NCBI GenBank assembly: GCA_030595795.1
Contig: JAUVCH010000001.1
Span: forward strand, 38,971-102,970
Direction of reading: 5' to 3'
Source: Gammaproteobacteria bacterium
GTDB lineage: Bacteria > Pseudomonadota > Gammaproteobacteria > GCA-001735895
DNA: 64,000 bases
The notes under the pieces were generated by a model that worked only from the letters and a program-made list of their open reading frames with translations, had not been told where the DNA came from and did not search any database. Below are positions 24,210 to 32,372 of this stretch, piece after piece (positions within the stretch are counted from its first letter, which is position 1; each line of letters starts with the position of its first letter). The position numbers and the translations under genes were made by a program.

Positions 24210-26226
24210 ACCGATAAAAATCGGCCCGGTCACCGCGCCGAACCGGTTTTATCAGGTTCCACATTGTAGTGGTATGGGTTACAGCCGCCCGCAAATGCTG
24301 GCTAGTATGCGAGGTGTCAAGGCCGAAGGTGGCTGGGGCGTGGTCTGTACCGAGTACTGCTCGATTAATCCGAGTTCCGACGATATGCCATTTCCGCATG
24401 CCTCGATCTGGGATAATGATGATGTCAAAAATTTAAAATTGATGACAGACGCAGTGCATCAGCAGGGTTCGCTAGCGGGTGTTGAACTCTGGTACAGCGG
24501 ACACTCCAGCGCCAACCTCTATAGTCGCGAAGCTTCTTTCGGTCCGGTTAGTTTGCCGAATAATGCTATGGTAGGTATGCCTGTTCAGACCCAGCCGATG
24601 ACACTGGATGATATAGTCGAATTACGCGGCTGGTACCAGGCTGCGACCAGACGAGCTATCGAAGCGGGTTTCGATATCGTTTACGTTTACGCAAATCACG
24701 ATTATCTGCTGAGCAACTTTCTATCACCTGAAACGAATACACGTAGTGACGAATACGGTGGTTCGGCCATGAATCGTGTCCGTCTGATTCGAGAGGTTAT
24801 AGAAGATACGCTCGAAACGGTCAGGGATAAATGTGCGGTTGCGGTGCGTTATTCGATTCCGGCTGATGTCGACGATGATCCCCTTGAACTCATCGACATG
24901 TTTAAAAGTATCTCTGAGTTACCCGACCTCTGGGATATTACCGTGACCGATTATGGCCTCGAGATGGGAAGCTCGCGCTTTGTCAAGGAAGCGTCGACCC
25001 AGGCCGCAGTCGCCAAAATAAAATCAATGACCAGCAAACCGGTTGTGAGCGTAGGGCGATTTACCTCGCCCGATACCATGCTCAGGCAGATCAAAAGGGG
25101 TGTGCAGGATTTTATCGGCGCAGCCCGACCTTCGATAGCAGATCCTTTTTTGCCGAATAAAATTAAGCAGGGACGGCTGGATGATATCCGTGAATGCATC
25201 GGTTGTAATGTTTGCTATGCGCACAATAGCCTCGGCGTGCCGATTCGTTGTACTCAAAACCCGACTATGGGTGAAGAATGGCGGCGCGGCTGGCATCCTG
25301 AGCAAATCACAGAAAAGCACGCGGATGAATCAGTGTTGATTATAGGTAGTGGCCCGGCTGGGTTAGAAGCCGCCTGTGCACTGGGTCAACGCGGCTACGC
25401 GGTAACATTGGCCGAGGCCAATACTGAACTTGGCGGCCGTATTAGTCGTGAGAGTGTCTTGCCCGGCCTGTCCGAATGGAGCAGAGTCCGCGACTGGCGG
25501 CTCGGTCAGCTCGCGAAATTAACCAATGTGGAGATTTATCCGGATAATCGGCTTGATGCAGAATCCGTGCTCGAACTCGATATGCAGCACGTTTTCGTCG
25601 CTACCGGCGCAAGCTGGCGTAGCGATGGTGTTGGTCGTTATCGAAGTTCAGCGTTTTCCGGACACGAACTCGATTCGGTGATGTCGGTTGATTCAATTCT
25701 CGACGGAGATATGCCATCGGGTTCGGTATTGATTTATGATGACGATCATTATTACCTCGGAAATGCCATCGCGTTAAAATTGCGCGAAGCAAATATTCCT
25801 GTAACTATGGTAACGCCCGAAGCACGTATCGGTGGCTGGAACCACCACACCACCGAACAGCATCAGTTGATTCGTAGCCTGATTGAAGCTGGTGTAGAAA
25901 TGGTTTGTGATCGAGGACTTGTTGGCTGGGACGGTAAAATTGCACAACTCGAATGTATATTTAGTGGTGATGTTTTTGAGCTGGCAGCCGATTATGTTGT
26001 ACCGGTTACTGCGCGTTTACCAAACGACCAACTTTGGCATGAATTACAGGCGCAAAAATCCCGATTTAAAAGCCTGCAACGTATTGGTGATTGCCTGATG
26101 CCTGGCATTATTGCCACTGCTGTTTATTCCGGTCATAAAGCCGCACGTGAACTCGGCGAGCGGATATCCGAAATCGAATTACGGCGTGACCGAATCGTCT
26201 CGACAAAACTGGAACCTTTTACATAA
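24178..26226 (+). CDS. TMADH/DgcA-like FMN-4Fe4S-FAD N-demethylase, paralogue A
   Basis: A 682-residue three-part flavoprotein: an FMN TIM barrel (about 8-335), a 4Fe-4S cluster (Cys 340, 343, 346, 358 in CIGCNVCYAHN...RC) and a dinucleotide-binding domain (VLIIGSGPAGLEAACALGQRG, about 386). Cys 30 in VPHCSGMG aligns with the Cys that links FMN covalently in trimethylamine dehydrogenase, and YANH (171-174) aligns with its active Tyr/His. Tyr 60 of the amine-binding aromatic bowl is kept, but the two Trp (264 and 355 in TMADH) are absent. Likely reaction: oxidative N-demethylation of a secondary or tertiary amine other than trimethylamine, electrons going to ETF (inference). DgcA, acting on dimethylglycine, is a known relative of the same length. 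Confidence 0.85.
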   Translation: MLDPRYAQLFEPIKIGPVTAPNRFYQVPHCSGMGYSRPQMLASMRGVKAEGGWGVVCTEYCSINPSSDDMPFPHASIWDNDDVKNLKLMTDAVHQQGSLAGVELWYSGHSSANLYSREASFGPVSLPNNAMVGMPVQTQPMTLDDIVELRGWYQAATRRAIEAGFDIVYVYANHDYLLSNFLSPETNTRSDEYGGSAMNRVRLIREVIEDTLETVRDKCAVAVRYSIPADVDDDPLELIDMFKSISELPDLWDITVTDYGLEMGSSRFVKEASTQAAVAKIKSMTSKPVVSVGRFTSPDTMLRQIKRGVQDFIGAARPSIADPFLPNKIKQGRLDDIRECIGCNVCYAHNSLGVPIRCTQNPTMGEEWRRGWHPEQITEKHADESVLIIGSGPAGLEAACALGQRGYAVTLAEANTELGGRISRESVLPGLSEWSRVRDWRLGQLAKLTNVEIYPDNRLDAESVLELDMQHVFVATGASWRSDGVGRYRSSAFSGHELDSVMSVDSILDGDMPSGSVLIYDDDHYYLGNAIALKLREANIPVTMVTPEARIGGWNHHTTEQHQLIRSLIEAGVEMVCDRGLVGWDGKIAQLECIFSGDVFELAADYVVPVTARLPNDQLWHELQAQKSRFKSLQRIGDCLMPGIIATAVYSGHKAARELGERISEIELRRDRIVSTKLEPFT

Positions 26227-26237
26227 GAAGTTAATTT

Positions 26238-28292
26238 ATGAGCAGAGATTCAAAATACGATATTTTATTCGAACCCGTCCAGATTGGTCCGATTACCACC
26301 AAAAATCGTTTCTACCAGGTTCCCCATTGTAATGGTTTGGGTCATGCACGACCGCGTGCCGAAGCCGCGAATCGTCGCGTCAAGGCCGAAGGTGGCTGGG
26401 GTGTGATCTGTACGCAGGAAGTGGAAATTCACCCCAGTTCGGATGTATCCCCCTTTCTGGAAGGCAGGCTTTGGGATAATCTTGATATTCCACAGCATCG
26501 CCTGATGACCGATGCCGTACATGAAAGTGGTGCGCTGGCCGGTATTGAGCTCGCCTATACAGGTCTCCATGCATCGAACCTCTATAGTCGTATCGCGCCG
26601 ATGGCTCCTAGCGATGGCATGGTGTACGGCAATAACCCCTCGCAGTCGCGTGAAATGACTAAACGCGACATCAGAAATGTTCGTAAATGGCATGTCGAGG
26701 CCGCCAAACGATCTCGCGAAGCGGGTTACGATATTGTCTACGTGTATGCCAGCCATGATCTCAGCGTGTTGCAGCATTTTCTCAAGCCGCAATACAATCA
26801 GAGGAGCGATGAATACGGTGGTAGTATCGAAAACCGCGTCCGTTTAACTCGTGAAATTTTGACCGATGTAAAAGAAGCGGTCGGCGATACCTGTGCCATC
26901 GCATTCCGTTTTGCGGTCGATGAGTTGCGTGGTCCGGATGGTTTGCAGGCCGAATGCGAAGGTCGAGACGTGATTGGACTGCTCGCCGAAATTCCCGATC
27001 TCTGGGATGTGAATATTAGCGACTGGAGTAACGATTCGGCAACGGCGCGGTTTGAGCCCAACGAGGGTTTTCAGGAACCTTATACCGCGTTTGTGAAGTC
27101 GATGACCAGCAAGCCGGTAGTGGGTGTCGGGCGTTTTACTTCAGCCGATGCGATGGTCTCACAAATCAGGCGTGGCATACTCGATTTGATCGGCGCGGCT
27201 CGTCCCTCGATAGCCGACCCATACTTGCCGAATAAAATCGACGAAGGCCGCATCGAAGATATTCGAGAATGTATTGGCTGCAATATTTGCGTCGCACAAG
27301 ACAACCTGGCCGCACCAATTCGCTGTACACAAAACCCGACTCAGGGTGAAGAATGGAAACGTGACTGGCATCCCGAGAAAATACAACCCGCTACCAGTAA
27401 TGAGTCGGTACTGGTAGTCGGTGCAGGACCAGCCGGTCTGGAATGCGCGATGCAACTGGCGAATCGGGGTTATGAAGTGACGCTCGCCGAAGCCGGTGAT
27501 GAACTCGGTGGTAGAGTGAGCCGAGAAAGTCAGTTACCGGGTTTATCGAGCTATGCGCGAGTACGGGACTATCGCGAAACTCAAATCGTGCAAAAACCAA
27601 ATGTTCAAATATACAAAGGCAACCGACTCAGTGCTGAAGATATTTTTAAACTCGAAATCCCACATGTCATTTGTGCCACAGGCTCCAGTTGGCGACGCGA
27701 TGGAGTCGGGCGGCATCATGCTTTTGCGGTCGATGGTATCGACGCAGTTGCGGTCTTAACCCCTGACGATGTGATGGCAGGTTCTGAAATTGGGCAACGC
27801 GTTTTAATTTATGACGACGATCACTATTACCTTGGTAACACGATTGCGGAGCTTTGCGTTCAACGGGGTAAGCAAGTGTGCCTGGTCACGCCGGACAGTC
27901 TTATTTCAAGCTGGACAGAATATACGCTTGAGCAGGAAAAGGTTCACGCTCGCTTGTCGGCCCTCGGTGTTGAGATGATTACGTTACATGCCTTGCAATC
28001 TGTGAATGCCGAACGAGCGTCGATTGCCAGTGTTTATGATGCTAATCAGGCGCGTGATATTGAATATGACTCGTTGATTATGATTACTTCCCGAACACCA
28101 GATAACTCGGTTTACACTGATTTGCTAGCGCAAGAGAATAAATTTAAAACGCTGATCGCAATCGGTGACTGCGAAGTGCCGAGTACCGTCGCTGCTGCGG
28201 TTTATGCAGGGCATTTGGCAGCTCGGAACCTGGATAGTGGCGAGGATTTTTATGCGCCGTTGTTTCGGCGGGAAATGCCGGGGCTGGATTAG
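26238..28292 (+). CDS. TMADH/DgcA-like FMN-4Fe4S-FAD N-demethylase, paralogue B
   Basis: A 684-residue paralogue 11 bases downstream of A, with the same three parts: VPHCNGLG with Cys 31 for covalent FMN, YASH at the active-site Tyr/His, the 4Fe-4S motif CIGCNICVAQDN, and VLVVGAGPAGLECAMQLANRG. At the position of TMADH Tyr 60 it has Glu (CTQEVEIHP against CTEYCSINP in A). An acidic residue there could bind a cationic amine. The two enzymes probably act on successive intermediates, or as a hetero-oligomer (inference). Its stop overlaps by four bases the stop of the converging agmatinase gene. Confidence 0.85.
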   Translation: MSRDSKYDILFEPVQIGPITTKNRFYQVPHCNGLGHARPRAEAANRRVKAEGGWGVICTQEVEIHPSSDVSPFLEGRLWDNLDIPQHRLMTDAVHESGALAGIELAYTGLHASNLYSRIAPMAPSDGMVYGNNPSQSREMTKRDIRNVRKWHVEAAKRSREAGYDIVYVYASHDLSVLQHFLKPQYNQRSDEYGGSIENRVRLTREILTDVKEAVGDTCAIAFRFAVDELRGPDGLQAECEGRDVIGLLAEIPDLWDVNISDWSNDSATARFEPNEGFQEPYTAFVKSMTSKPVVGVGRFTSADAMVSQIRRGILDLIGAARPSIADPYLPNKIDEGRIEDIRECIGCNICVAQDNLAAPIRCTQNPTQGEEWKRDWHPEKIQPATSNESVLVVGAGPAGLECAMQLANRGYEVTLAEAGDELGGRVSRESQLPGLSSYARVRDYRETQIVQKPNVQIYKGNRLSAEDIFKLEIPHVICATGSSWRRDGVGRHHAFAVDGIDAVAVLTPDDVMAGSEIGQRVLIYDDDHYYLGNTIAELCVQRGKQVCLVTPDSLISSWTEYTLEQEKVHARLSALGVEMITLHALQSVNAERASIASVYDANQARDIEYDSLIMITSRTPDNSVYTDLLAQENKFKTLIAIGDCEVPSTVAAAVYAGHLAARNLDSGEDFYAPLFRREMPGLD

Positions 28293-29206
28293 CCCTTATT
28301 AGCCGCCAAAACATAAAGCATTTCCAGCCCTAATGTAGCACCCGCCAGCGCAGTAATCTCCGCGTAATCATAAGATGGTGCAACTTCGACCAAATCCATG
28401 CCGACCAGGTTAAGGCCTACTAACCCGCGAATTATTTTAAGTGCTCGATCGGAACTCAATCCTCCGACGACCGGTGTACCGGTTCCCGGCGCATACGCCG
28501 GATCCAGGCAATCTATATCGAAGGTTAGGTAACAGGGCATATCACCTACGCGTTGTTTAATACGAGTGATAATTTTATCCGCCGTCAGGTCATTCGCTTC
28601 GGCAGCATTAATCACTTCGAACTCGTGTTTGCTCTCGGTGTATTCAGTGCGTATGCCAATCTGGATACTATGATCAGCATCGATCAGGCCTTCGCGTGGT
28701 GCGTGATAAAACATACTGCCGTGATTGTAGGTTGAGCCTTCTTCTTCGTAGGTGTCTGTATGCGCGTCAAAATGAATCATCGCGAGTTTGCCATGTGCTC
28801 TTTGGTGGGCACGCATTAACGGCAGGGTGACATAGTGATCGCCGCCAAAACTTAATGTGGTTTTGCCTGCGGCTAACAGAGCGTCGTAGTGCTGGTCGAT
28901 GCCATCACAGAAGGCTTCGTGACTACCTGCGGGAAATTCGAGATCGCCGTAGTCAGCTACACGAATTTTATCGAAAGCACAGAAATTCCAGGGAAAGCGT
29001 TTTTCCTCCCATCGCAGATTAGCACTGGCTTGACGAATTGCGGCTGGACCACTACGCGTACCAGCACGACCTGTGGCTGCAAGATCGTAAGGCAAACCAA
29101 TGATGAATACATCCGCGTCGTCCAGGTTACGGCTAAGCGGCGCACCCATATAGCCAAATATATTGGCGTGGATGGAAAAGCTATTGGTGAAGTCATGGTC
29201 TGCCAT
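28289..29206 (-). CDS. speB: Agmatinase
   Basis: A 305-residue ureohydrolase very close to E. coli SpeB along its full length: TGRAGTRSGPAAIRQASANL, LSFGGDHYVTLPL, HFDAHTDTY, NHGSMFYHAPREGLI and YLTFDIDCLDPAYAPGTGTP. These supply the His/Asp ligands for two Mn ions. It hydrolyses agmatine to putrescine and urea, feeding the puuA-like pathway. It is last in an operon with a GntR regulator and a second puuA-like ligase (19-base gap). No arginine decarboxylase gene is in the window. Guanidinobutyrase activity is the main alternative, since it would fit the ketoarginine route at the left end, but the similarity favours agmatinase. Confidence 0.9.
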   Translation of the reverse strand: MADHDFTNSFSIHANIFGYMGAPLSRNLDDADVFIIGLPYDLAATGRAGTRSGPAAIRQASANLRWEEKRFPWNFCAFDKIRVADYGDLEFPAGSHEAFCDGIDQHYDALLAAGKTTLSFGGDHYVTLPLMRAHQRAHGKLAMIHFDAHTDTYEEEGSTYNHGSMFYHAPREGLIDADHSIQIGIRTEYTESKHEFEVINAAEANDLTADKIITRIKQRVGDMPCYLTFDIDCLDPAYAPGTGTPVVGGLSSDRALKIIRGLVGLNLVGMDLVEVAPSYDYAEITALAGATLGLEMLYVLAANKG

Positions 29207-29225
29207 ATTGATGTTTATCCTTTAT

Positions 29226-30587
29226 TTATAAATACCAGTCGTATTCTCTGGCGCTGATGTATTGTTCGAATGCAAATGTTTCAGATTCACGATGCTGGCA
29301 ATATAGCTCGATAAAATCACGTCCTAATAGTTTGATGAAAGCTTCGCTGCCGATAGTGGCGCTTAGCGCTGAAGCCAGATTTAACGGCAGATTCTGGTCC
29401 CGACCTTTTACGGACTCCTGACAGGCTTTGCCGGGTTCAAGTTTATTCTTGATGCCGTGGAGCATACTGGCAAGAGTAATCGCCATTGCCAGATAAGGAT
29501 TAGCATCGGCTCCTGGGACTCGGTTTTCGACTCTCCAGGCATTGTCTTTTGCCAGCGGAATACGAAATGCCACGGTTCGGTTTTCGTTGCCCCAGGTCAG
29601 ACTAACGGGTGCGCAGTTGCTGCCACCGGTATATCGACGGTAGGAGTTAATATTCGGTGCCCAGAAAGACATCGCCGCTGGCATGCAGTCGATCAGTCCA
29701 CCGATGGCCTGCATGAGACGCGGATGCGGTTTGTCGCCAGCGGCAAAAATATTCTGACCTTTTTTGTCAACCACACTGATGTGCATGTGCAATCCGTTAC
29801 CCGGTTGCTCTAGCACCGGTTTTGCGATAAAACTCGCCATCATGCCGTGCTTTTTCGCAATTTCCATTACCACTCGTTTAAACAGGCAAGTCTCATCTGC
29901 TGCGCGTAATACATCGCTATGATGGTTGAAATTGATTTCGAATTGCCCGGCTCCCATTTCTGATGAGATTGCGCCGGTTTCGATATTCTGTAATTTGCAG
30001 GCCGCAGTGATGTCATCAATCACCTCTTCGAAATCGGATATTCGGCTGCTGGAAAGCACTGTTGCGGTATCGATCTGCCCCGTTTTTGGGTTCCGCACGG
30101 TTTGCACCAGATTGTTTTCGTCCCGGTTTTTATCGAACAAATAAAATTCCAGCTCGAAAGCAACCATCGGCCGCCATTTGTTTTTTTCGAAGCTGTTTAA
30201 AACGTGGGACAGGACATTGCGGGGCTCAAAAAATACCGGTTGCCCATCATTAACAGAGGTGGCCATGACCTGTAATCGAGGCTTGTTACCCCAGTTGTTT
30301 ACTGCCAGGCTATCGCCGATGAGATTAAAATGCGCATCTGGGTCACCGTCTTCGGTACCATAATATATATCGTCGAGGGATTCACCGCGGGTGCCAAGGA
30401 CGAACATGCTCATTGGAAACGCTAATCCATCCTGAATAAAAGATTTTATTTTATCGACAGGGTAGCGTTTGCCGAAAAAGTGGCCGCTTATATCGACACA
30501 TAGCACTTCGAGCTCTTCGATTTTGGGGTATTGTTTTAATAAAACAGCTGCTTTTTGCAATATCGGGTTGCCGGATTTCTGATTCAT
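29226..30587 (-). CDS. Second glutamate-amine ligase, glutamine synthetase family
   Basis: A 453-residue glutamine-synthetase-fold ligase. Motifs: MVAFELEFYLFDKN, SSEMGAGQFEINFNHH, GNGLHMHISV, WGNENRTVAFRIPL and NPYLAMAITLAS. It is clearly diverged from the ligase at 12283, especially in the N-terminal third. ATG 30587 (MNQKSGNP) is chosen because AGGGA precedes it; the ten extra upstream codons lack a ribosome site. It lies between gntR and speB on one strand with gaps of 36 and 19 bases, so putrescine made by agmatinase, or another amine, is its likely acceptor. True ammonia-assimilating GlnA is unlikely given this group and context. Confidence 0.87.
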   Translation of the reverse strand: MNQKSGNPILQKAAVLLKQYPKIEELEVLCVDISGHFFGKRYPVDKIKSFIQDGLAFPMSMFVLGTRGESLDDIYYGTEDGDPDAHFNLIGDSLAVNNWGNKPRLQVMATSVNDGQPVFFEPRNVLSHVLNSFEKNKWRPMVAFELEFYLFDKNRDENNLVQTVRNPKTGQIDTATVLSSSRISDFEEVIDDITAACKLQNIETGAISSEMGAGQFEINFNHHSDVLRAADETCLFKRVVMEIAKKHGMMASFIAKPVLEQPGNGLHMHISVVDKKGQNIFAAGDKPHPRLMQAIGGLIDCMPAAMSFWAPNINSYRRYTGGSNCAPVSLTWGNENRTVAFRIPLAKDNAWRVENRVPGADANPYLAMAITLASMLHGIKNKLEPGKACQESVKGRDQNLPLNLASALSATIGSEAFIKLLGRDFIELYCQHRESETFAFEQYISAREYDWYL

Positions 30588-30623
30588 AATCCCTGGTCCT
30601 CGGTTATTTAGTCTCAATATAGT

Positions 30624-31343
30624 TTAGATAGGCTCGGGCGTTGCCATGAAAAAGTCGTGTATGCCTTTGATGGATTTAATCGAAGCGATACCGTCGCGTA
30701 TGTCGGATTCGATGGCCTGTTTCAGCGCCTCGGCATCCTTCTGTTTTAGCGCAGCGATAGCTTCCTGATGCCGGTCAACCAGATAGACCTTTTCCAGTCG
30801 ACTAATGGCGACTCTTGAGAAAGGCCCAAGCTGTAACCATAGGCTCTCGATAAGTGGCACTGAAATTTGAACTGGATTATTCATGTACAGGCTGCGATGG
30901 AACTCCTGATTTACAAGGCTGATATCCTCAATATTACCAGCCGCAATCGCATCATCGATTTGTTTGTCGAGTTGTTCCAGCCTGTCGATGTCTTCTGTCT
31001 CGATATAAGGTAGTGCATTTACTGCGGCGTGAGTCTCCAGCAATATCCGCAGCTCGCATAATTCGTTAAATTTTTCGGCAGTCATGTCTGGAACAATCAT
31101 GCGGCGATTACCCTTCACTTCGACTGCACCCTCGCTAGCGAGTCGGTGTAAAGCTTCTCGAATCGGCATTGGGCTGACATCAAGCACAGCAGCCAGTCCA
31201 CGAATGGTCAGTGCCTTGCCAGGTTCTATTCTGCCGCATAACAGGTTGCTACGTAAAAGCTGATAAACCCATTGATGGGTTTTCAAATCAGATGATTTTT
31301 CCTGCATGCGCAATCCCAGCTTAGACGATCTGGATGATTTCAT
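30624..31343 (-). CDS. GntR/FCD-family regulator, candidate master regulator of the polyamine/guanidino genes
   Basis: About 239 residues. The N-terminal winged helix (HQWVYQLLRSNLLCGRIEPG, LTIRGLAAVLDVSPMPIREAL) is followed by an all-helical FCD ligand domain with LRILLETHAAV, NQEFHRSLY and DRHQEAIAALKQKDAEAL, whose His/Asp residues usually bind a metal and a carboxylate. Start uncertain: the frame is open to an ATG at 31379, but that one lacks a ribosome site, and ATG 31343 has AGAGG 12 bases upstream. A GTGATCAC palindrome at 31437-31448 lies upstream of its start, consistent with autoregulation. Four other intergenic copies of the palindrome map its probable regulon (inference). Confidence 0.85.
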   Translation of the reverse strand: MKSSRSSKLGLRMQEKSSDLKTHQWVYQLLRSNLLCGRIEPGKALTIRGLAAVLDVSPMPIREALHRLASEGAVEVKGNRRMIVPDMTAEKFNELCELRILLETHAAVNALPYIETEDIDRLEQLDKQIDDAIAAGNIEDISLVNQEFHRSLYMNNPVQISVPLIESLWLQLGPFSRVAISRLEKVYLVDRHQEAIAALKQKDAEALKQAIESDIRDGIASIKSIKGIHDFFMATPEPI

Positions 31344-31436
31344 GGATACGCTGTTACCTCTGTAACGTCGGATAATCATAGCCGCTGGATCACCAGGATT
31401 AGTAATTGATATAAGCGGCTTGATCTTATTGGGGCA

Positions 31437-31448
31437 TTGTGATCACAT
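31437..31448. promoter_or_regulatory. GTGATCAC palindromic operator, copy 5
   Basis: TTGTGATCACAT, core 31439-31446, between the divergent gntR operon and the glutamine amidotransferase gene (start 31522). The position would allow both autoregulation and control of the amidotransferase. Confidence 0.65.
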
Positions 31449-31521
31449 TGTCAGCGTCATGCAAGGCATTAGGCGTCGCTAGTTCTTCGGCGGCATTTAA
31501 ATTGGATCAGGTAGTAGAAAA

Positions 31522-32247
31522 ATGAATATCGGTATACTCGAAACGGGATTATTGAACGAGAAGCTCAATGGTCGATACGAACCCTATCCAGTGATGTTTG
31601 CCGCATTGCTAGATCGGGCGGGCAAAGGCCTGAGCTATCAAAGCTATAGTGTTATTAATGGTGAAATGCCTGACTCGGTTCGCGACTGTGATGGCTGGTT
31701 AATTACCGGCTCACGTCATGGCGTTTATGAAAACCTGCCCTGGATGCTCGATTTGCAGACTTTCATTCGCGAGATTGATGCAGCCAAAATCCCATTGGTT
31801 GGTATTTGTTTTGGCCACCAGATAGTTGCTCAGGCGCTTGGTGGTGAAGTAGTTAAATCGGATAAAGGCTGGGGTATAGGCGTGCAGTCTTATCAGATAG
31901 ATAATGTCCAGCCATGGATGCAGCAAACTCGCGATCAGGTCTATATCTATGCGTTTCATCAGGACCAAATAGTTGAGTTGCCGCCGCGGGCACAGATTTA
32001 CTCGAGCTCTGAATTTTGCCCCTACGCGGGACTTAGCTATGGAGACTCGATCATCACTATGCAAGCTCACCCTGAGTTTGAAGAAGAGTACGAAGTGGCG
32101 CTGCTGGAAATGTATGGTGGAAATATAGTGGCCGAAAACGAGGCCGAAGAGGCGCTGAAATGGATGAGAAGCACAGGTCAGAAAGCGGATACTCAGATGC
32201 TGGCTGAGTGGATAGTGGAATTTTTTGTGCGCTCTAGTCAGGTCTGA
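31522..32247 (+). CDS. Class I glutamine amidotransferase, possible gamma-glutamyl amine hydrolase
   Basis: A 241-residue GATase-1 protein. The nucleophile elbow is VGICFGHQIVAQALGG (Cys about 96) and the His/Glu pair lies in MQAHPEFEEEYE, giving a full catalytic triad. It resembles stand-alone GMP-synthase-type amidotransferase domains rather than classical PuuD. Known relatives hydrolyse glutamine or gamma-glutamyl bonds. It diverges from the gntR-ligase-speB operon across a GTGATCAC palindrome, so removal of glutamate from gamma-glutamyl-aminobutyrate or a similar product is the best guess (inference). Confidence 0.82.
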   Translation: MNIGILETGLLNEKLNGRYEPYPVMFAALLDRAGKGLSYQSYSVINGEMPDSVRDCDGWLITGSRHGVYENLPWMLDLQTFIREIDAAKIPLVGICFGHQIVAQALGGEVVKSDKGWGIGVQSYQIDNVQPWMQQTRDQVYIYAFHQDQIVELPPRAQIYSSSEFCPYAGLSYGDSIITMQAHPEFEEEYEVALLEMYGGNIVAENEAEEALKWMRSTGQKADTQMLAEWIVEFFVRSSQV

Positions 32248-32277
32248 GGAATAAGAGGCATCATCGCCCAAACTTAT

Positions 32278-32296
32278 TAGTTTCATATTGAAACTA
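32278..32296. promoter_or_regulatory. Perfect inverted repeat upstream of fadE
   Basis: TAGTTTCA (32278-32285) and TGAAACTA (32289-32296) separated by TAT form a perfect 19-base palindrome 77 bases before the fadE start. The size and symmetry suit a TetR-family dimer such as a fatty-acid-responsive repressor (PsrA type). No regulator gene is adjacent, so the assignment is inference. Confidence 0.5.
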
Positions 32297-32372
32297 GAAA
32301 CTTGCTGGGTGGGTCTTAATCATATACTGTTGCATTTAATCTCGTTGCTGGCTACCGATACAGGATATTGCA

